DNA from: Silene conica
Lineage: Eukaryota; Streptophyta; Magnoliopsida; Caryophyllales; Caryophyllaceae
Direction of reading: 5' to 3'
Length of the DNA stretch: 64,000 bases
Assembly: GCA_029255685.2 (NCBI GenBank)
Contig: CM055319.2
Location: forward strand, 10,340,747-10,404,746
Part shown: positions 11,741-22,754 of the stretch, in pieces
Numbering within the stretch: position 1 is the first letter of the stretch
Layout of the letters: each line of letters opens with the position of its first letter
The notes under the pieces: generated by a model
The model's database searches: none
What the model saw: only the letters and a program-made list of their open reading frames with translations
What the model was told of the DNA's origin: nothing
Made by a program: the position numbers and the translations under genes

Positions 11741-12128
11741 TGACACATTATGCTCGTAAAAATGGAATAAAAACTTATTGTCGATTACATAAAACGTAGC
11801 ATACTTGTGTTTTATAACAGCTAAGAAAACACTAAAAATAAGTAATGTAAAATACATGTCCGCAAAAAGAAAAAAAACATAATCCAAGCTTATGCATCTA
11901 ATGCTCGTAAAAATTATAAATCTAATGGCAAATTTTTCGGATGTAAACTTGTTTGCTCCATATTTGTACACCCAAGCCCAAAGAAAAGCAACTGAAACAC
12001 CTATACCAAAAAAGTAGAAAAAAATATTATACAAGTGTCATTAGAAATAAATTACGATTTATTCAATATGAATATTATTAAAAGTAGAGTGTATTTTTTT
12101 TAAGTCGATAAAAAAAATGAAACTAACC

Positions 12129-12699
12129 TTAGTGAGATGGTCCGATCCCATATGACTTCAATAAATCTTCCAGTTTCTTCTGCCACGTTTCATTGTTAGC
12201 AGCTATCTTCTCGTCCACCTTCGCCTTAGCTAAGACACTATATATGGTCAAGAATTTGAATAGGCGTACACATTTAGCCTTCCATATCTCCTGATCATAC
12301 TGCTCCCATAGATAACCAATTCCGTAATAGTTCTGAACAATGTTGCTGCAAAGAGAAAAATAATCAAGTTGTAGACATGAGGCATTCGAAAAACAAAACT
12401 AGCCAAGCTAAACCATCCCTGCTAGATTGGCAAATACCTTATTAAATTGGTTCTCAAGTCATTGTGTATCGTTTAGTTTATATGGCCCATCCATTGCAAA
12501 AAGGTTGAAGCCATAAGACAAATATCACTCACACCCTTTATTGCAACAAATAGTCAAATAAGGAAGTATGAAATAACATGTAATCAGTACCTCGGAGTAA
12601 TGTTTGAGAGCGGAGAGGATCATATAGTTCATGCTCATCCAAATTGAACCCCTCCAGTACGGTGCATAATGCTCTGTGTTGTAATTCATGTATAAGGAG
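12129..12699 (-). pseudogene. Captured fragment of a mannosyl-oligosaccharide glucosidase (GCS1-like) gene
   Basis: Three exon-like blocks on the minus strand match the C-terminal part of plant alpha-glucosidase I (GH63), which trims the first glucose from N-glycans in the ER. Exon 1 (12591-12699) reads [20 protein letters not shown] and continues ALKHYSE, with an AG acceptor (CTTTTCTCCAG) before it and a GT donor after it. Exon 2 (about 12438-12494) contains DGPYK and NDLRTNLI and carries a frame disruption. Exon 3 (12129-12345) starts after TTTGCAG and reads NIVQNYYGIGYLWEQYDQE, then diverges from the family into a different tail ending KSYGIGPSH before a stop. The usual C-terminal G-W-T-S-L-V motif is not clear. 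Introns are kept, so this is a genomic-DNA capture and not a retrocopy. The full gene is not present. Confidence 0.8.
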
Positions 12700-13552
12700 C
12701 TGGAGAAAAGAACAAAAACTGATTTAGCAAGCAGTCATTAGTGCAATCTCCAATTTGTGCACATGAGACGGTCGCACAAGAAAATAAATAAAAGAAAGAT
12801 TTACAGACACAGGTACAACTATTGCTACTGACGAAATCTCAGCGGTTGCTGAATTACGTGTAGAAAGGAGAGCTTTCCTCAGTCACTAAAGACATCTAAG
12901 CCTAAAGGAAAGCTAAAGTAAAATCTCATTTACTTATGAGTAGCCGAAACTCTGCGGACAATGTGACAATCAATTGCGTATATATTCTTCGGGCATGAAC
13001 TTAACAACTTAACTACTGAATTCAATTTTTGAGTTGCTGGTTGTCTATACAAACAACTTAACTATTGAGATTTCTACTCTGTCGGGACAGTCAGAATTCA
13101 ATACGATATTCTGCATCATTGCTTCATCCTAGTGTGAACAACACTGTCTATTGGCTTCACCTTCTCTGAGCCATGGGTGCTCTGCATCATGGTAGTAGTC
13201 AACATTCAGAAAACAACATCTTGCAAAAACTAGAGTACACTACAACAAACAAAACTTCTGCCATCTAATTTTCATAACATGCTTCACCTTTTTCTAACAT
13301 TTTTCATAACTGCTATAGACTAAAAAGGATAAAAAATTCAAAGAATGAGACATTGGCATACAATCAAACAAATGGTGGGCATTCAACAATGAAAACAGTA
13401 TCTGCATTAAAAGAAGAAGAAGAAGCTTACAACAACATTGAAAAGAGTGGATTTTTCGAAGTTGGGAGCCGCATAATGTTATTCTATGTTCATTCCTATA
13501 ACATAGCAGATGTACATCCAAGCAAAGCAATCGATCAAATCGATTTCGCGGA

Positions 13553-13643
13553 TAAGAATTGAAATGCACTTACATGGAATCTATTAAACAGTAAGAATTG
13601 AAATGCACTTACATGGATAAGAATTGAAATGCACTTACATGGC
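13553..13643. repeat. Short tandem repeat, three copies of about 26 bp
   Basis: AAGAATTGAAATGCACTTAC followed by ATGG occurs three times, the outer copies followed by (A/C)ATCTATTAAA. It is a local duplication inside the CACTA cargo. Confidence 0.8.
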
Positions 13644-13768
13644 ATCTATTAAATGTTGAGGTATTAGATTTCACGTTGGCATAAACTAAAGCCAAAGAGA
13701 AAGAGATCTAAAAGGAAAGGAACAAGACAGAAAACACAATTATTAAACCCGATGTACATGGAACTAAC

Positions 13769-13850
13769 ATTTCAGGAGACGGCTTTCCAGCTTTCACTTC
13801 ATCAATACCAACAATAGCGGAGAAAGATTCTTTCCATCCCATAACAAAGG
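13769..13850 (-). pseudogene. Captured exon of a HAD-type phosphatase (FMN hydrolase / riboflavin kinase-like)
   Basis: The minus strand reads GWKESFSAIVGIDEVKAGKP followed by SPEM. The K-P-S-P-E/D block with the preceding W-K-x-S-F-x-x-I-V-G-x-D-E-V is the HAD-superfamily motif III region as found in plant FMN hydrolase / riboflavin kinase and related phosphatases. Only about 25 residues are recognisable. It lies in the same orientation as the GCS1-like fragment but comes from an unrelated gene, so the element picked up pieces from at least two loci. Which HAD member it came from is not certain. Confidence 0.65.
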
Positions 13851-14329
13851 GGTATCAATGACTTCGTGTCAAAGGGGAACCAGTAACAACAACAATTTAG
13901 TCATTAAAACGAAAATTAAGGCGAAAATTCACAGTAACAACAACAATTTAGTAACATTTAGTCTAACTAGACGAAGATAGACAAAAAAGAGCGAATAAAA
14001 CTTACATGTAATCGGCGCAAAAACTAGGGTTTGAGCGAATTGATGAATTGAATTAGGTATTTGAAGTTGAAGTTGAAGTTGACGATGAAGCACGGTGATG
14101 AAGAATTTGATGAATTTTGAAAAGCATGGTAGGTGATGAAGAACTTTCCTGAATTTTGAAGCACGATAGGTGATGAAGAACTTTCCTGAATTTTGAAGCA
14201 CGATGATGAAGCAGATGCGTAAATATGATTGTGGGGTTTTTTATTTTCTCAGTTTGCCTATTAATTTGCTAAGATGGTTGTTTTTTATAATTTAGATTAA
14301 ATAAAAACATCAGTTTTAGTATAGAAGTG

Positions 14330-14612
14330 AAGCAAAAGCGTAAATATATCAAAAACATCAGTTTTAATATATTACTGAACTAAAAGCGTAAATAAATATA
14401 CGTCAGTTTTATGAAAACTGATGTTTTTTATCAAATACCTCAGTTTTTAACACAACTGACGTAATTTTAACACAACTGACGTATTTTATACGTCAGTTCT
14501 AATGGCTATAGGGCAAAATTCGCCTGCCGCCAAAAGTAAGTACTTTTTGCGTCAGTTTTGGTAGAACCGACGTAAATCACTTGACGCAATGAGTGATTTT
14601 TATACTAGTGTA
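14330..14612. mobile_element. End of a second CACTA-like element inside the CACTA cargo
   Basis: The segment ends ...TGATTTTTATACTAGTG, the inverse of CACTAGTATAAAAATCA. It is preceded by many ACGTCAGTT / AACTGACGT motifs in both orientations, the subterminal layout of CACTA elements. I did not find a matching left end, so it is probably truncated. Confidence 0.6.
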
Positions 14613-15380
14613 ACAACTACGCAATGATGCAACAACAATCCCATTAAGGTCTACTCCAATAAAGCAACATCATACAACCACCAAAAATTAAACTGAATAA
14701 AAAACCTCAATTTTAATAACCCTAAAAATTAGTTACCTCCAATAAACAAATGATGGCGACGGTTGTGATTGTGATAGTCGGTGACGGTGACCGTGGTAAT
14801 GGTGATGGACCAGGATGACGGTGGTGACGGTCTGGATAAATGATGCCGATAGGAGATGAAGGCGTTGTTGATATGAGATGATGACGATAGTAATGGAAAG
14901 GGATGAATTTATTGGGGTAAATGAAATACAGTTGAATGTGTTTGTGGTTGGTTCACAAACAAAAATAAAATGGTTCACAAACAAAAATAAAAATGTTTTA
15001 TTTTTGTCACTTTCCTTCTTTTCTTAATGTTTTTTTCTTTTTTATTAATACTCATATTATGATGAGAACTTGATTATAGTCGTTTAATAGATGGAAGATA
15101 GGAGTTTTAATATTGTTTTAGTAATAGAAAGATGATGATTTGAGTGAATTAGAGAACGATTTGGGCCAGAACTTGAGCAAGGGATTGATGTTTTAGTTGA
15201 AATTGTTGAAATTAGACTGAAAAGTGAAATCAATGAAGAGAATTGGTCTAAGAAAACAAGGAGGTGGAAGTTACTTGGAGACATGGAGTCGATAGTGAAG
15301 ACTGATGAAGATGAACAAACATATAATAGGTCAATTTCAGACGGATGTGATCATACAGTGATTTGATTTAATTTGATGTT
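14613..15380. other. Unassigned CACTA cargo
   Basis: Contains a GGTGACGG/GATGACGG-rich stretch (14750-14890) with short open frames but no recognisable protein. Nothing else was identified. Confidence 0.4.
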
Positions 15381-15381
15381 A

Positions 15382-15410
15382 CTAGATTTCATGCCCGGCC
15401 GTTGGCCGGG
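15382..15410 (-). mobile_element. Helitron-like 3' terminus, minus strand
   Basis: On the minus strand a perfect 7-bp hairpin (CCCGGCC, loop AAC, GGCCGGG; 15394-15410) is followed by 8 bases and then CTAG with a T after it. A hairpin 5-12 bases before CTRR, with insertion before T, is the Helitron 3' signature. The 5' TC end was not located. Confidence 0.55.
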
Positions 15411-16416
15411 TAATAGGCAAATTAATTTCTAAATATTTATTTTAAAATTGTTATTTTGAAGACATTTTATAACGAATATAATAGAATAATTTAATTTAGC
15501 TTATATTTTTATGCATTTTATGACTATTAGAAATCCGATATTTTCCAAATTTGAACCGAAATCGGTGCTTCATATATAATGAAAATTGTCCTCTAAAGTG
15601 TAGCCAACTACTATTATAATGAAAATTGTCTATTACGAAAAACATTATAATTAATAATAATCGTAGACTTTAGTTGACTACAAACCTAAATAAATGAAAA
15701 TTTTAAATTTTTCCTAATTCTACATTAGATTAATATGAGTTGAAAATTTGAAACAATATTTATTTATGTTGAACGCTTCTAAATTTTTTGAATTATTTTT
15801 TTTTACTGTTGAGAGGCTTAGAGATAAATTGTCGACTATATAATTACATGATGTTAGTTTTCATGTATGTCTGTTTGCAGGTAGAAATACTTAGTATGAC
15901 TGTTAATTTGGATCATCTCCGACTCCATTTCCTCTCTAACATACTCTTATTCTAATATATAGTCTCTCTCCATTAATTATTTCATTAAAACATTAATTTT
16001 ATAAAATAATTACGACCAATAAATCATCCTAAGATTTAATTTGGACCGTTCGAAAGTAATGGAGATTTATTTCTTTAAGTAATGAAGAGGATGTCCACTC
16101 GTAGGGAGTAATGTTTATGGCCTATAATTTTTTTTCATTTAAGACATCTAATACGGGTCTTGAGAGTGAGTTGCTCGTTTGGTATATTCAACTCTTTTAC
16201 TTAATTAACTGATTTTGAGTATTGTATTTCAAGTGAAATTTTAATAAATAAAATTAGATATATATAATTGGATTATGCTAGATATTGAGCACTTTTAAAT
16301 TCTCTCTTAAATTAAATTTTAAACTAAAATAACATACTATATTTACACTCATACAGTTTTTTAATCCATTACTTCCACTTATTCAACTAATTGTTTATAT
16401 TGAATTAAAATACTCT

Positions 16417-16596
16417 CATGGTTTTAAATCTCGGTATCGGTCGCGGTAGCGGTGTAACCGGACCTTAATTGGCCATCGCGGGCAGATCACGGTGAATCTC
16501 GGTGATTTCTCGGGAGATATTATCTCGTATCGGTAGAGTGAAAATCCGATACAACTCGGCCGAGTCGTATCGTATCAGCCGAGATTTAAAACCATG
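16417..16596. mobile_element. MITE of about 180 bp
   Basis: Inverted ends CATGGTTTTAAATCTCGG and CCGAGATTTAAAACCATG are perfect for 18 bp. The middle is GC-richer and itself partly inverted (ATCTCGTATCGG / TCGTATCAGCCGAG). A target duplication could not be separated from the palindromic ends, so the superfamily is open. Confidence 0.75.
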
Positions 16597-17254
16597 ATAT
16601 ACCCTTCATAGAAGAATAAGAGTGTAAGTATCTTGTTGAGGCGGAAAAAGTATTACTTGTGCAATTTCATTTAAATCATCAAAAAATGATAACATACGCA
16701 CAATTACGTTTCCCAAACTTATTGTAAAAAGGATCGATGAATCTTAGTTTGACTCAATATTAGCTTCTTTTTGTAGTATGAATAAGAGAAAACTATCCTA
16801 ATCAAACTCATTACTTTATGGATAAGAAGATATTGTCCTACTCCAATTCCAACTCCAACTCCGACTTTTTTAGTATAATTTTTAAATTCTAAGCCAACTC
16901 TGACAATTTAACAGGTAAAAATTATTTGTACGCGGAAAAATAAAATTAGAAAATCATAGTGACGACCAGTTTCATTGCCATGGTGAATGCATGAAACTCG
17001 TCAGTGTTAAATATAAAAACAAAATTAGATTATTTACAAACTACAACAATATTTAATAAAATATCATACTTTTAATCAAGTAGTCAAATGTTTGTAGTTT
17101 GTTAACTTTCAATAGAATTAGGTGAATTATTAGATCGATAAGACTCCTACGATAAAGACTGTTAAAAATACGATTCTTTCATAAATTAAATACTCAGTAA
17201 TCCATATCTATTATCATATTTGTGTAGATGAGCATGCAATTCTCACATACAGTG

Positions 17255-18270
17255 ACCATGAATTTAATGTCTAATAGGAGTTTGTAGAAGAGTTTGTCAT
17301 GTGGTGTGCTACAATTTATTTGACTCCTTAACTTGATAATTTTAGATACTTCAAATAATTTCAGTTATTAACTCTATAGGATAAACAGAAAATTATAAAT
17401 CAAATATATTAAAATGAAAAATAAAAATAAATAAACCAAAACCAAACTATCCTACACCAGAAATGGCCTTATGTGAGCCCTACCCAAACCCAAATGACCT
17501 CTACTAAAGCAGATGCAACACAATTCGTTACAATGGGAAATAACAGATTATACACATTCTGAATGTGTTTGACATTATTTACATACATAGATTTGAGTAA
17601 CTAATAACATAACTACTTTTCTAGAGTTACGGTCAATATTATGTGGATCCCAACTTTTATACTACTGAATTGTTTAGTGTTACTATTGGGCTAAAATTGA
17701 TGTTCCTCGACCCAATACTACTGCACTTCTCCCTTGCTATCTTAAAACTATGTACCAACTTAAGGGTGTCTACCGGAATGCTAGGCATGTCTTTCGACGT
17801 TTTTAATGTCTTGGAACTTCTTCTCTTTTTCCCTACGACTGATGTTTAATACCGCCTTGACACTCGTTTTTGTATAACATCAGGTTGCGTTTTGCATATA
17901 TGCTGCAAAAAAAATTTAGAACTTAATATCAAATGTCAAAAACAATCAACATCAACAACTCAACATTGATATCAATACTGCGGAGTATTATAGTAACAAA
18001 AACAAACGATACAAAAGTTCAAAAATTTAAGCATGAAAAACTAAAAACGTGTAATTTTAAGGAAGCATTGAGTGAGAAATTGGGATGACTAATAAGATTA
18101 TAAACTATTTATAGTTATTATCAATGAGTTCAATGTCTAATAGGAGTTTGTAGAAGAGTTTATCATGTGGTGTGCTACAATTCATTTGACTCCTTAACTT
18201 GATAATCTTAAATATTGATTTTTATTTTTATTTTAATATATTTGATTTATAATTTTCTAGTTTATGCTAT
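17255..18270. repeat. Repeat pair: direct block joined to an inverted block
   Basis: A block of about 85 bp (AATGTCTAATAGGAGTTTGT ... TTGACTCCTTAACTTGATAA) occurs in direct orientation at about 17258-17342 and 18130-18212. A neighbouring AT-rich block (AAAATTATAAATCAAATATA...) at about 17388-17430 occurs inverted at about 18213-18265. I found no gene between them. Confidence 0.75.
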
Positions 18271-18479
18271 AATTATAACTACTTAAATTATTCATAAAAC
18301 TTGAACCAATCACATCGCTCGAAAAGTTCCTCTTTTAAGTATATATATTGATTGTCGTTGTTTAATAAAAATTGATTGATACAGATAATGTGTATCAAAT
18401 CAAAAATATTCGTTATCATATCAAAAATATCTTGATGTCACGGTACACACTATGTTGTACTAATAATTTTGTACTATTA

Positions 18480-18970
18480 TTCGTTATAGTATCAAAAATA
18501 TTAGTCACGGTAAAAATCCAGTGCGTGGCTAAGAGCAATAATTAGTCACGGTTAATTTACTCGTGACAATAAATCATAATTAGCCACGAAAAGAATTCAG
18601 TGTGTGGCTAAGAGCAATATAGTCACGAATAATTTACCTGTCACAATAAATCATAATTAGCCACGTTAAGAATTCAGTGTGGCTAAGAACAATAATTAGT
18701 CACGGGTAACTTACCTGTGACAATAAATCATAATTAGCCACGAATTGTGGCTAAAAATAATTATTAGCCACGGGCGTAACTTAATGCGTGACTAAACACA
18801 TTTGTTAGCCACGGTCATGGCTTAATTCGTGACTAAAAACAATTATTTGTCACGGATATATTTTCCCGTGATATAAATTTTTTTACCAATTAATTTTGAA
18901 GGAATGAGACTTTTTTTCCCGTGACTAAACAAATTTAGGTCACGAATTATGAATTCCCGTGACATAAATC
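18480..18970. repeat. Right subterminal repeats of the CACTA element
   Basis: Alternating TTAGTCACGG, TTAGCCACG and GTGGCTAA motifs, some in longer near-identical blocks of about 60 bp (GTGACAATAAATCATAATTA recurs three times). Confidence 0.8.
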
Positions 18971-18998
18971 GTGGCGCAAGTGCCATTTTGTTGTAGTG
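18970..18998 (-). repeat. Right terminal inverted repeat of the CACTA element
   Basis: Perfect inverse of 11178-11206; ends GTTGTAGTG, followed by the TAA duplication. Confidence 0.92.
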
Positions 18999-19108
18999 TA
19001 AGTCCATAAAAGTAAGTTACCCACTCGAGCCAAGGAAGGATAAGTTCCAGCAATGGGGTTGAATCAAGGAGCTTTGTAAGGAGTTTCCAAGGTACAATGG
19101 TAGAGAAC

Positions 19109-20237
19109 TCAAGAACATGAATATACCAGAAGAATAAGGATAAGACCTTGGGGTATTAGAAGAAGATAGCAGGGAAAAGTCAATGGTGAAGACATACCAG
19201 TGATCAACTGAGGGTGAATCTCTGCTGCGGCACGGCTCCTCACGAACACAGTACTCTTGGTCTTCGGTCTCTGGACAGCGGTAGTGGCGTCGTCAACAGT
19301 GTTCTTTTCGGGGCACTCAACGGATAGGTGTCCGGGCTTCCTACAGTGATAGCACAATCGCGGTCTGCCCAAGCGACGTGTACCCGAGTGGTGACCTCGA
19401 CGACGTCCAATATTCTGGGGACCTTTGCCTCTGGAAGCAGCAGCTAGGGTAGAAAGTCCACCAGAGTGCACCAACTGCATCTTGTTAGCACGGGGAGAAG
19501 ATGGTGAAGAAGTAGAGGGCCTCTTGCCTTGAGGGCAAGCTGATGAAGAACTAGGTAGGGAGAGGGCTTGTGTCTCCCCATCTATAGCCTTAATTGAATT
19601 CTCAGCCCCAATTAGCATCATCATACACCTCTACGAAAGAAGTAGAATCTCTGCGAATCATACTCTCGATGCGGGCACCTAACTTCCCCTTGTAGAAGTA
19701 GACTCTCTCGGATTCATCCCTTACGAACCGAGAAGCAAAGTGAGCCAACTGATTATACTTGTCCTTGAACTCCTGTACTGTCATGTCTCCTTGCTTGAGA
19801 TCCATGAATTCCTTCAATCTTTGCGAACGTAGCTCCTTAGGGTAGAAGCGGGTCTCAATCTTGTCTTTGAACGCGTCCCAATCAAACAACGGATCACCGA
19901 GGAAACTAGGGCCAGTAAGAAGCCACCAACGGTCTGCTTCAAGTGTCAAAAAGTGGGAGGCAAGTCGCACCCTATCCTCTCTGACGATCGAATACATCGA
20001 AAAGCTCTTCTCCATGTCACGAAACCACTCTGATAAAGCAACTGGGTCAACTTCGCCACCATAAGTCTTAGCATGACTCTTGGACATCTGGGAGGCGATC
20101 CAGGAAAAGCCACCTGGTCTGTGAGCCTCATTGCCATGCGGGAGAGGAGGAACGGCTTCAGCCTGAACCCTTTGGTTCTCAAGGATTTGCCTAAGTGATT
20201 GCATTATAGTATTCTCTGTGGCTGAAGGTCTCACCAT
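19109..20237 (-). pseudogene. Gag region of the minus-strand gypsy element
   Basis: The N-terminal part begins MVRPSATENTIM and contains the Retrotrans_gag core (AKTYGGEVDPVALSEWFRDM, then FKDKIETRFYPKELR). The C-terminal part has one CCHC knuckle, CYHCRKPGHLSVEC. The region is not one open frame and is broken. It is related to the Gag at 60150-61187 in layout and several motifs. Confidence 0.85.
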
Positions 20238-20388
20238 CCTTCAAAAGAGAAAACAGTGTTAACCTAACAATTAGCAACCACAAACAGTCTACCACTTGTC
20301 CTTAAGTCTACCCAAATCTCTCATTCATTATTTGTTTATATGGTCAAGTTAAGGTTGGGGATTACATGAGTGCGTCGGGAGCAATAAT

Positions 20389-20400
20389 GCTCTGATACCA
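20389..20400 (-). promoter_or_regulatory. Primer-binding site of the gypsy element
   Basis: The minus strand reads TGGTATCAGAGC, complementary to the 3' end of initiator Met tRNA. It lies two bases from the LTR end (TTTTACA-GT-TGG). Confidence 0.9.
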
Positions 20401-21260
20401 ACTGTAAAACCCCTCGCGAAAGCGGAAAAGATAAACACACAAAGTACTAAAAATGCAGCGGAAATTAAAACTTTTAACAAACTAAACATGCGAGGTGCTT
20501 TAGAAATCTAAACATGCGAAAGATAAAACATAAGTATACAAGTACTATACAAAAGCAGCCCGGGGTAGCATATCCCTACAGGCACCAAAATACGGAAATC
20601 ATAAAACTAGGTCTAGCTAACGAATGGGTAAAATCATCGATGAAGGATCATCGCTCGCTAGCCTCAACGTAACCCCCTGCAAACAGCCTCATGTACCTAC
20701 ACACACACAACATGTGCGCCACAGTCAGTGGGGAGTGACTAGAGCTCTCATAGCCACCTAATGTCATACAACACCGAACATATAAACAAGCATTATACTC
20801 CAACATAAACAATCATGTGAAGCATATATTCCATCATCTCAACTCTTATCAACATGCAACCACTATGCAAAGGCTCTCAACCAACTTCGGAAACTATTTG
20901 GAAGGAGAGCCGGTTTCCCTTCCGGTTGCCCGGCCGGGGGGTCTTTCAATCCAAACCATTTACGAAACCAATTGAAGAGTCATCCAATGCCTTGGATGAA
21001 CAATACTATAAACACAGTAATATACTCGTCCATATCAACATACATATCTGACACTGTACCAACTCTAGGCAAGCAGATAAATACAGCAAGTATAAGGTTC
21101 AGCGGTCAACTTAAGACATAACCTAAATACCAAAATCATATTCACAAGTATAAAGGTTCAGAGGCGACATCTTAACGCATAACCTAGATACCATCATTCA
21201 GCAAGTATATAACACCGTACCCCTACTCAGGCAAGTATATACCAATCAATACAAACACGC

Positions 21261-21566
21261 GAACCGCCCACGGAGGGGTTCGACCACAGAACACTGAACC
21301 ACCCACGGAGGGGTTCAACACAGAACACTGAACCACCCACGGAGGGGTTCAACACGAAGAAAGACAGAACCACCCACGGAGGGGTTCGTCAGGAAGGCAG
21401 AACCACCCACGTAGGGGTTCGCACGAAGGAATCAGAAACACCCACGGAGGGGTTCGACACAGAGAAAGCAGAACCACCCACGGAGGGGTTCGCACGAAGA
21501 AGACAGAACCACCCACGGAGGGGTTCGTCCGGGACAAACACAATGAACCACCCACGAAGTGGTTCT
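21261..21566. repeat. Tandem hairpin array, nine units, right gypsy LTR
   Basis: Same units as 7783-8089 with a few single-base differences (for example GAACCGCCC in the first unit). Copy number is unchanged between the two LTRs. Confidence 0.85.
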
Positions 21567-21842
21567 ACAACCAAATCTCCAAAGGAGGCTATTCAATAAA
21601 CCACAACCAATTCTTTAAATACATCGCTCAACACTTAATTGACCCCGGGAACTAAGACGAGGGAGAGCCGGTTTCCCTTTCGGTTGCCCGACCGGGGGGT
21701 CTCTATCCTCACTCCATTCCCGAACCCAATATAGTCCCGCCCGAACTCCGGGGACTCCAAACATGCATATAAAGCATACGGAAAAAGAATCAATGCAGTC
21801 CGACTTGAAAATCAAAAGTTATTAAGCAAATACCACAATCAG

Positions 21843-22157
21843 GGGCTCTCAGCCGGTTGGCCACAGGCGGCCGGTCAACCGGCTGAGAGTCCTTTACTCT
21901 CTAGCCGACAACATGTGAAAACAACACAAAAGGTCTCCCAGCCGGCCGGCCGGCTGCCGGTCCACCGGCTGGGGACCCCCTTCTCCCTTTCTCGCATAAA
22001 CAACACAAACAACACACATTAGGGACTCCCAGCCGGCCGGCCGGCTGCCGGTCCACCGGCTGGGGGTCCTTTTCCCAAAATTCTCAAAAATCAAAACGAT
22101 ATAAAGGGGACTCTGAGCCGGCCGACCGGCTGCCGGTCAGCCTGCCGGCTCAGAGCC
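21843..22157. repeat. GC-rich hairpin array, four units, right gypsy LTR
   Basis: Contains the three hairpins of 8365-8590 plus one more copy of the middle unit, with its own spacer (ACACAAACAACACACATTAG). This shows that array size changed in one LTR after insertion or was corrected in the other. Confidence 0.85.
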
Positions 22158-22754
22158 TCTGCTCGCATTTTCGCCATTTTCGCAAATTCTCAAACCTTTC
22201 AATTCTTTACCAAACCGTCTTAAACATGATTTTACGCTACAACACAACATTTCCCACATGTATACAACACCAATTACACATATGAACATGTATGCAAACA
22301 TTCAATTCAAGAGTTAACAAGAAAATCCCAAATTAACCGGTCTTAACATGTATACTCCTAAATCCACTTTCTCATCCAATTCTTCCTCAAATCATCACAA
22401 GAATCAGTTTGTAAATCATTATAAGAACATTAAAGAACCTAACAACCATACCAACTTCATCATATTACATTAAAATCACATATAGTGCTAATTTAGACAA
22501 AAAGGCCGAGTCACTCATAATAGTCACCTTTACTCCGCGAATGCTCCGGTTTACTCTTCAAGGATCACGAGTCCTTCCTCCGGGTTGTTACTAGCTCCAC
22601 CTAAAAGCACAAAAACACGGATTAAAGGGGGTAATTTCGTGATTAGGCAAAACAGCCCCGAAATGAAGTTTCACGAAATTGGAATTGAAAGTGATGGAAA
22701 GATCATAAATCTCGCGAGGATTCCGAATATGTAACTTTCACCTCGATACGAGTT

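Larger units (their letters stand above)
15411..18480. other. AT-rich CACTA interior
   Basis: Apart from the MITE and the repeat pair listed, no gene, RNA or mobile element was recognised. Confidence 0.5.
11178..18998. mobile_element. Non-autonomous CACTA (En/Spm) transposon with captured gene pieces
   Basis: The ends are CACTACAACAAAATGGCACT... and its exact inverse, perfect for about 29 bp. A 3-bp target duplication TAA lies at 11175-11177 and 18999-19001. Both subterminal regions (about 11190-11740 and 18480-18970) are packed with GTGGCTAAA / TAGCCACG repeats in both orientations, as in CACTA elements where the transposase binds. No transposase was recognised in its 7821 bp, so it is non-autonomous. 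It sits inside the gypsy element and is therefore younger. Cargo: exons of two host genes, a MITE, the end of a second CACTA-like element and a Helitron-like end. Confidence 0.9.
6926..22754 (-). mobile_element. Ty3-gypsy gag-only (TR-GAG-like) retrotransposon, split by a CACTA element
   Basis: Two long direct repeats, 6926-9531 and 20403-22754, are LTRs of one minus-strand element. Next to the right LTR lies a TGGTATCAGAGC primer site (minus strand, 20389-20400). A gag region follows (19109-20237), and a polypurine-type stretch lies next to the left LTR. After the CACTA insertion is taken out, the internal part is only about 3 kb and shows gag and non-coding DNA but no protease, RT, RNase H or integrase. 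It therefore looks non-autonomous, like the TR-GAG class described in plants. The outer end of the right LTR is missing. The LTRs differ at about 10 sites over roughly 2.25 kb plus one 0.1-kb array unit, suggesting about 0.3 My. Confidence 0.85.
20403..22754 (-). repeat. 5' LTR of the minus-strand gypsy element, outer end missing
   Basis: Nearly identical to 6926-9184. Similarity stops at about 22754, where unrelated AT-rich sequence begins, so about 350 bp of the LTR start (element orientation) are absent. It carries one more GC-rich hairpin unit than the other LTR (around 21932-22070). Confidence 0.88.

Noticed and set aside
14733-15284. Two His/Ser/Thr-rich frames in the CACTA cargo
   Set aside because: Composition follows GATGACGG-type simple repeats; no recognised motif.
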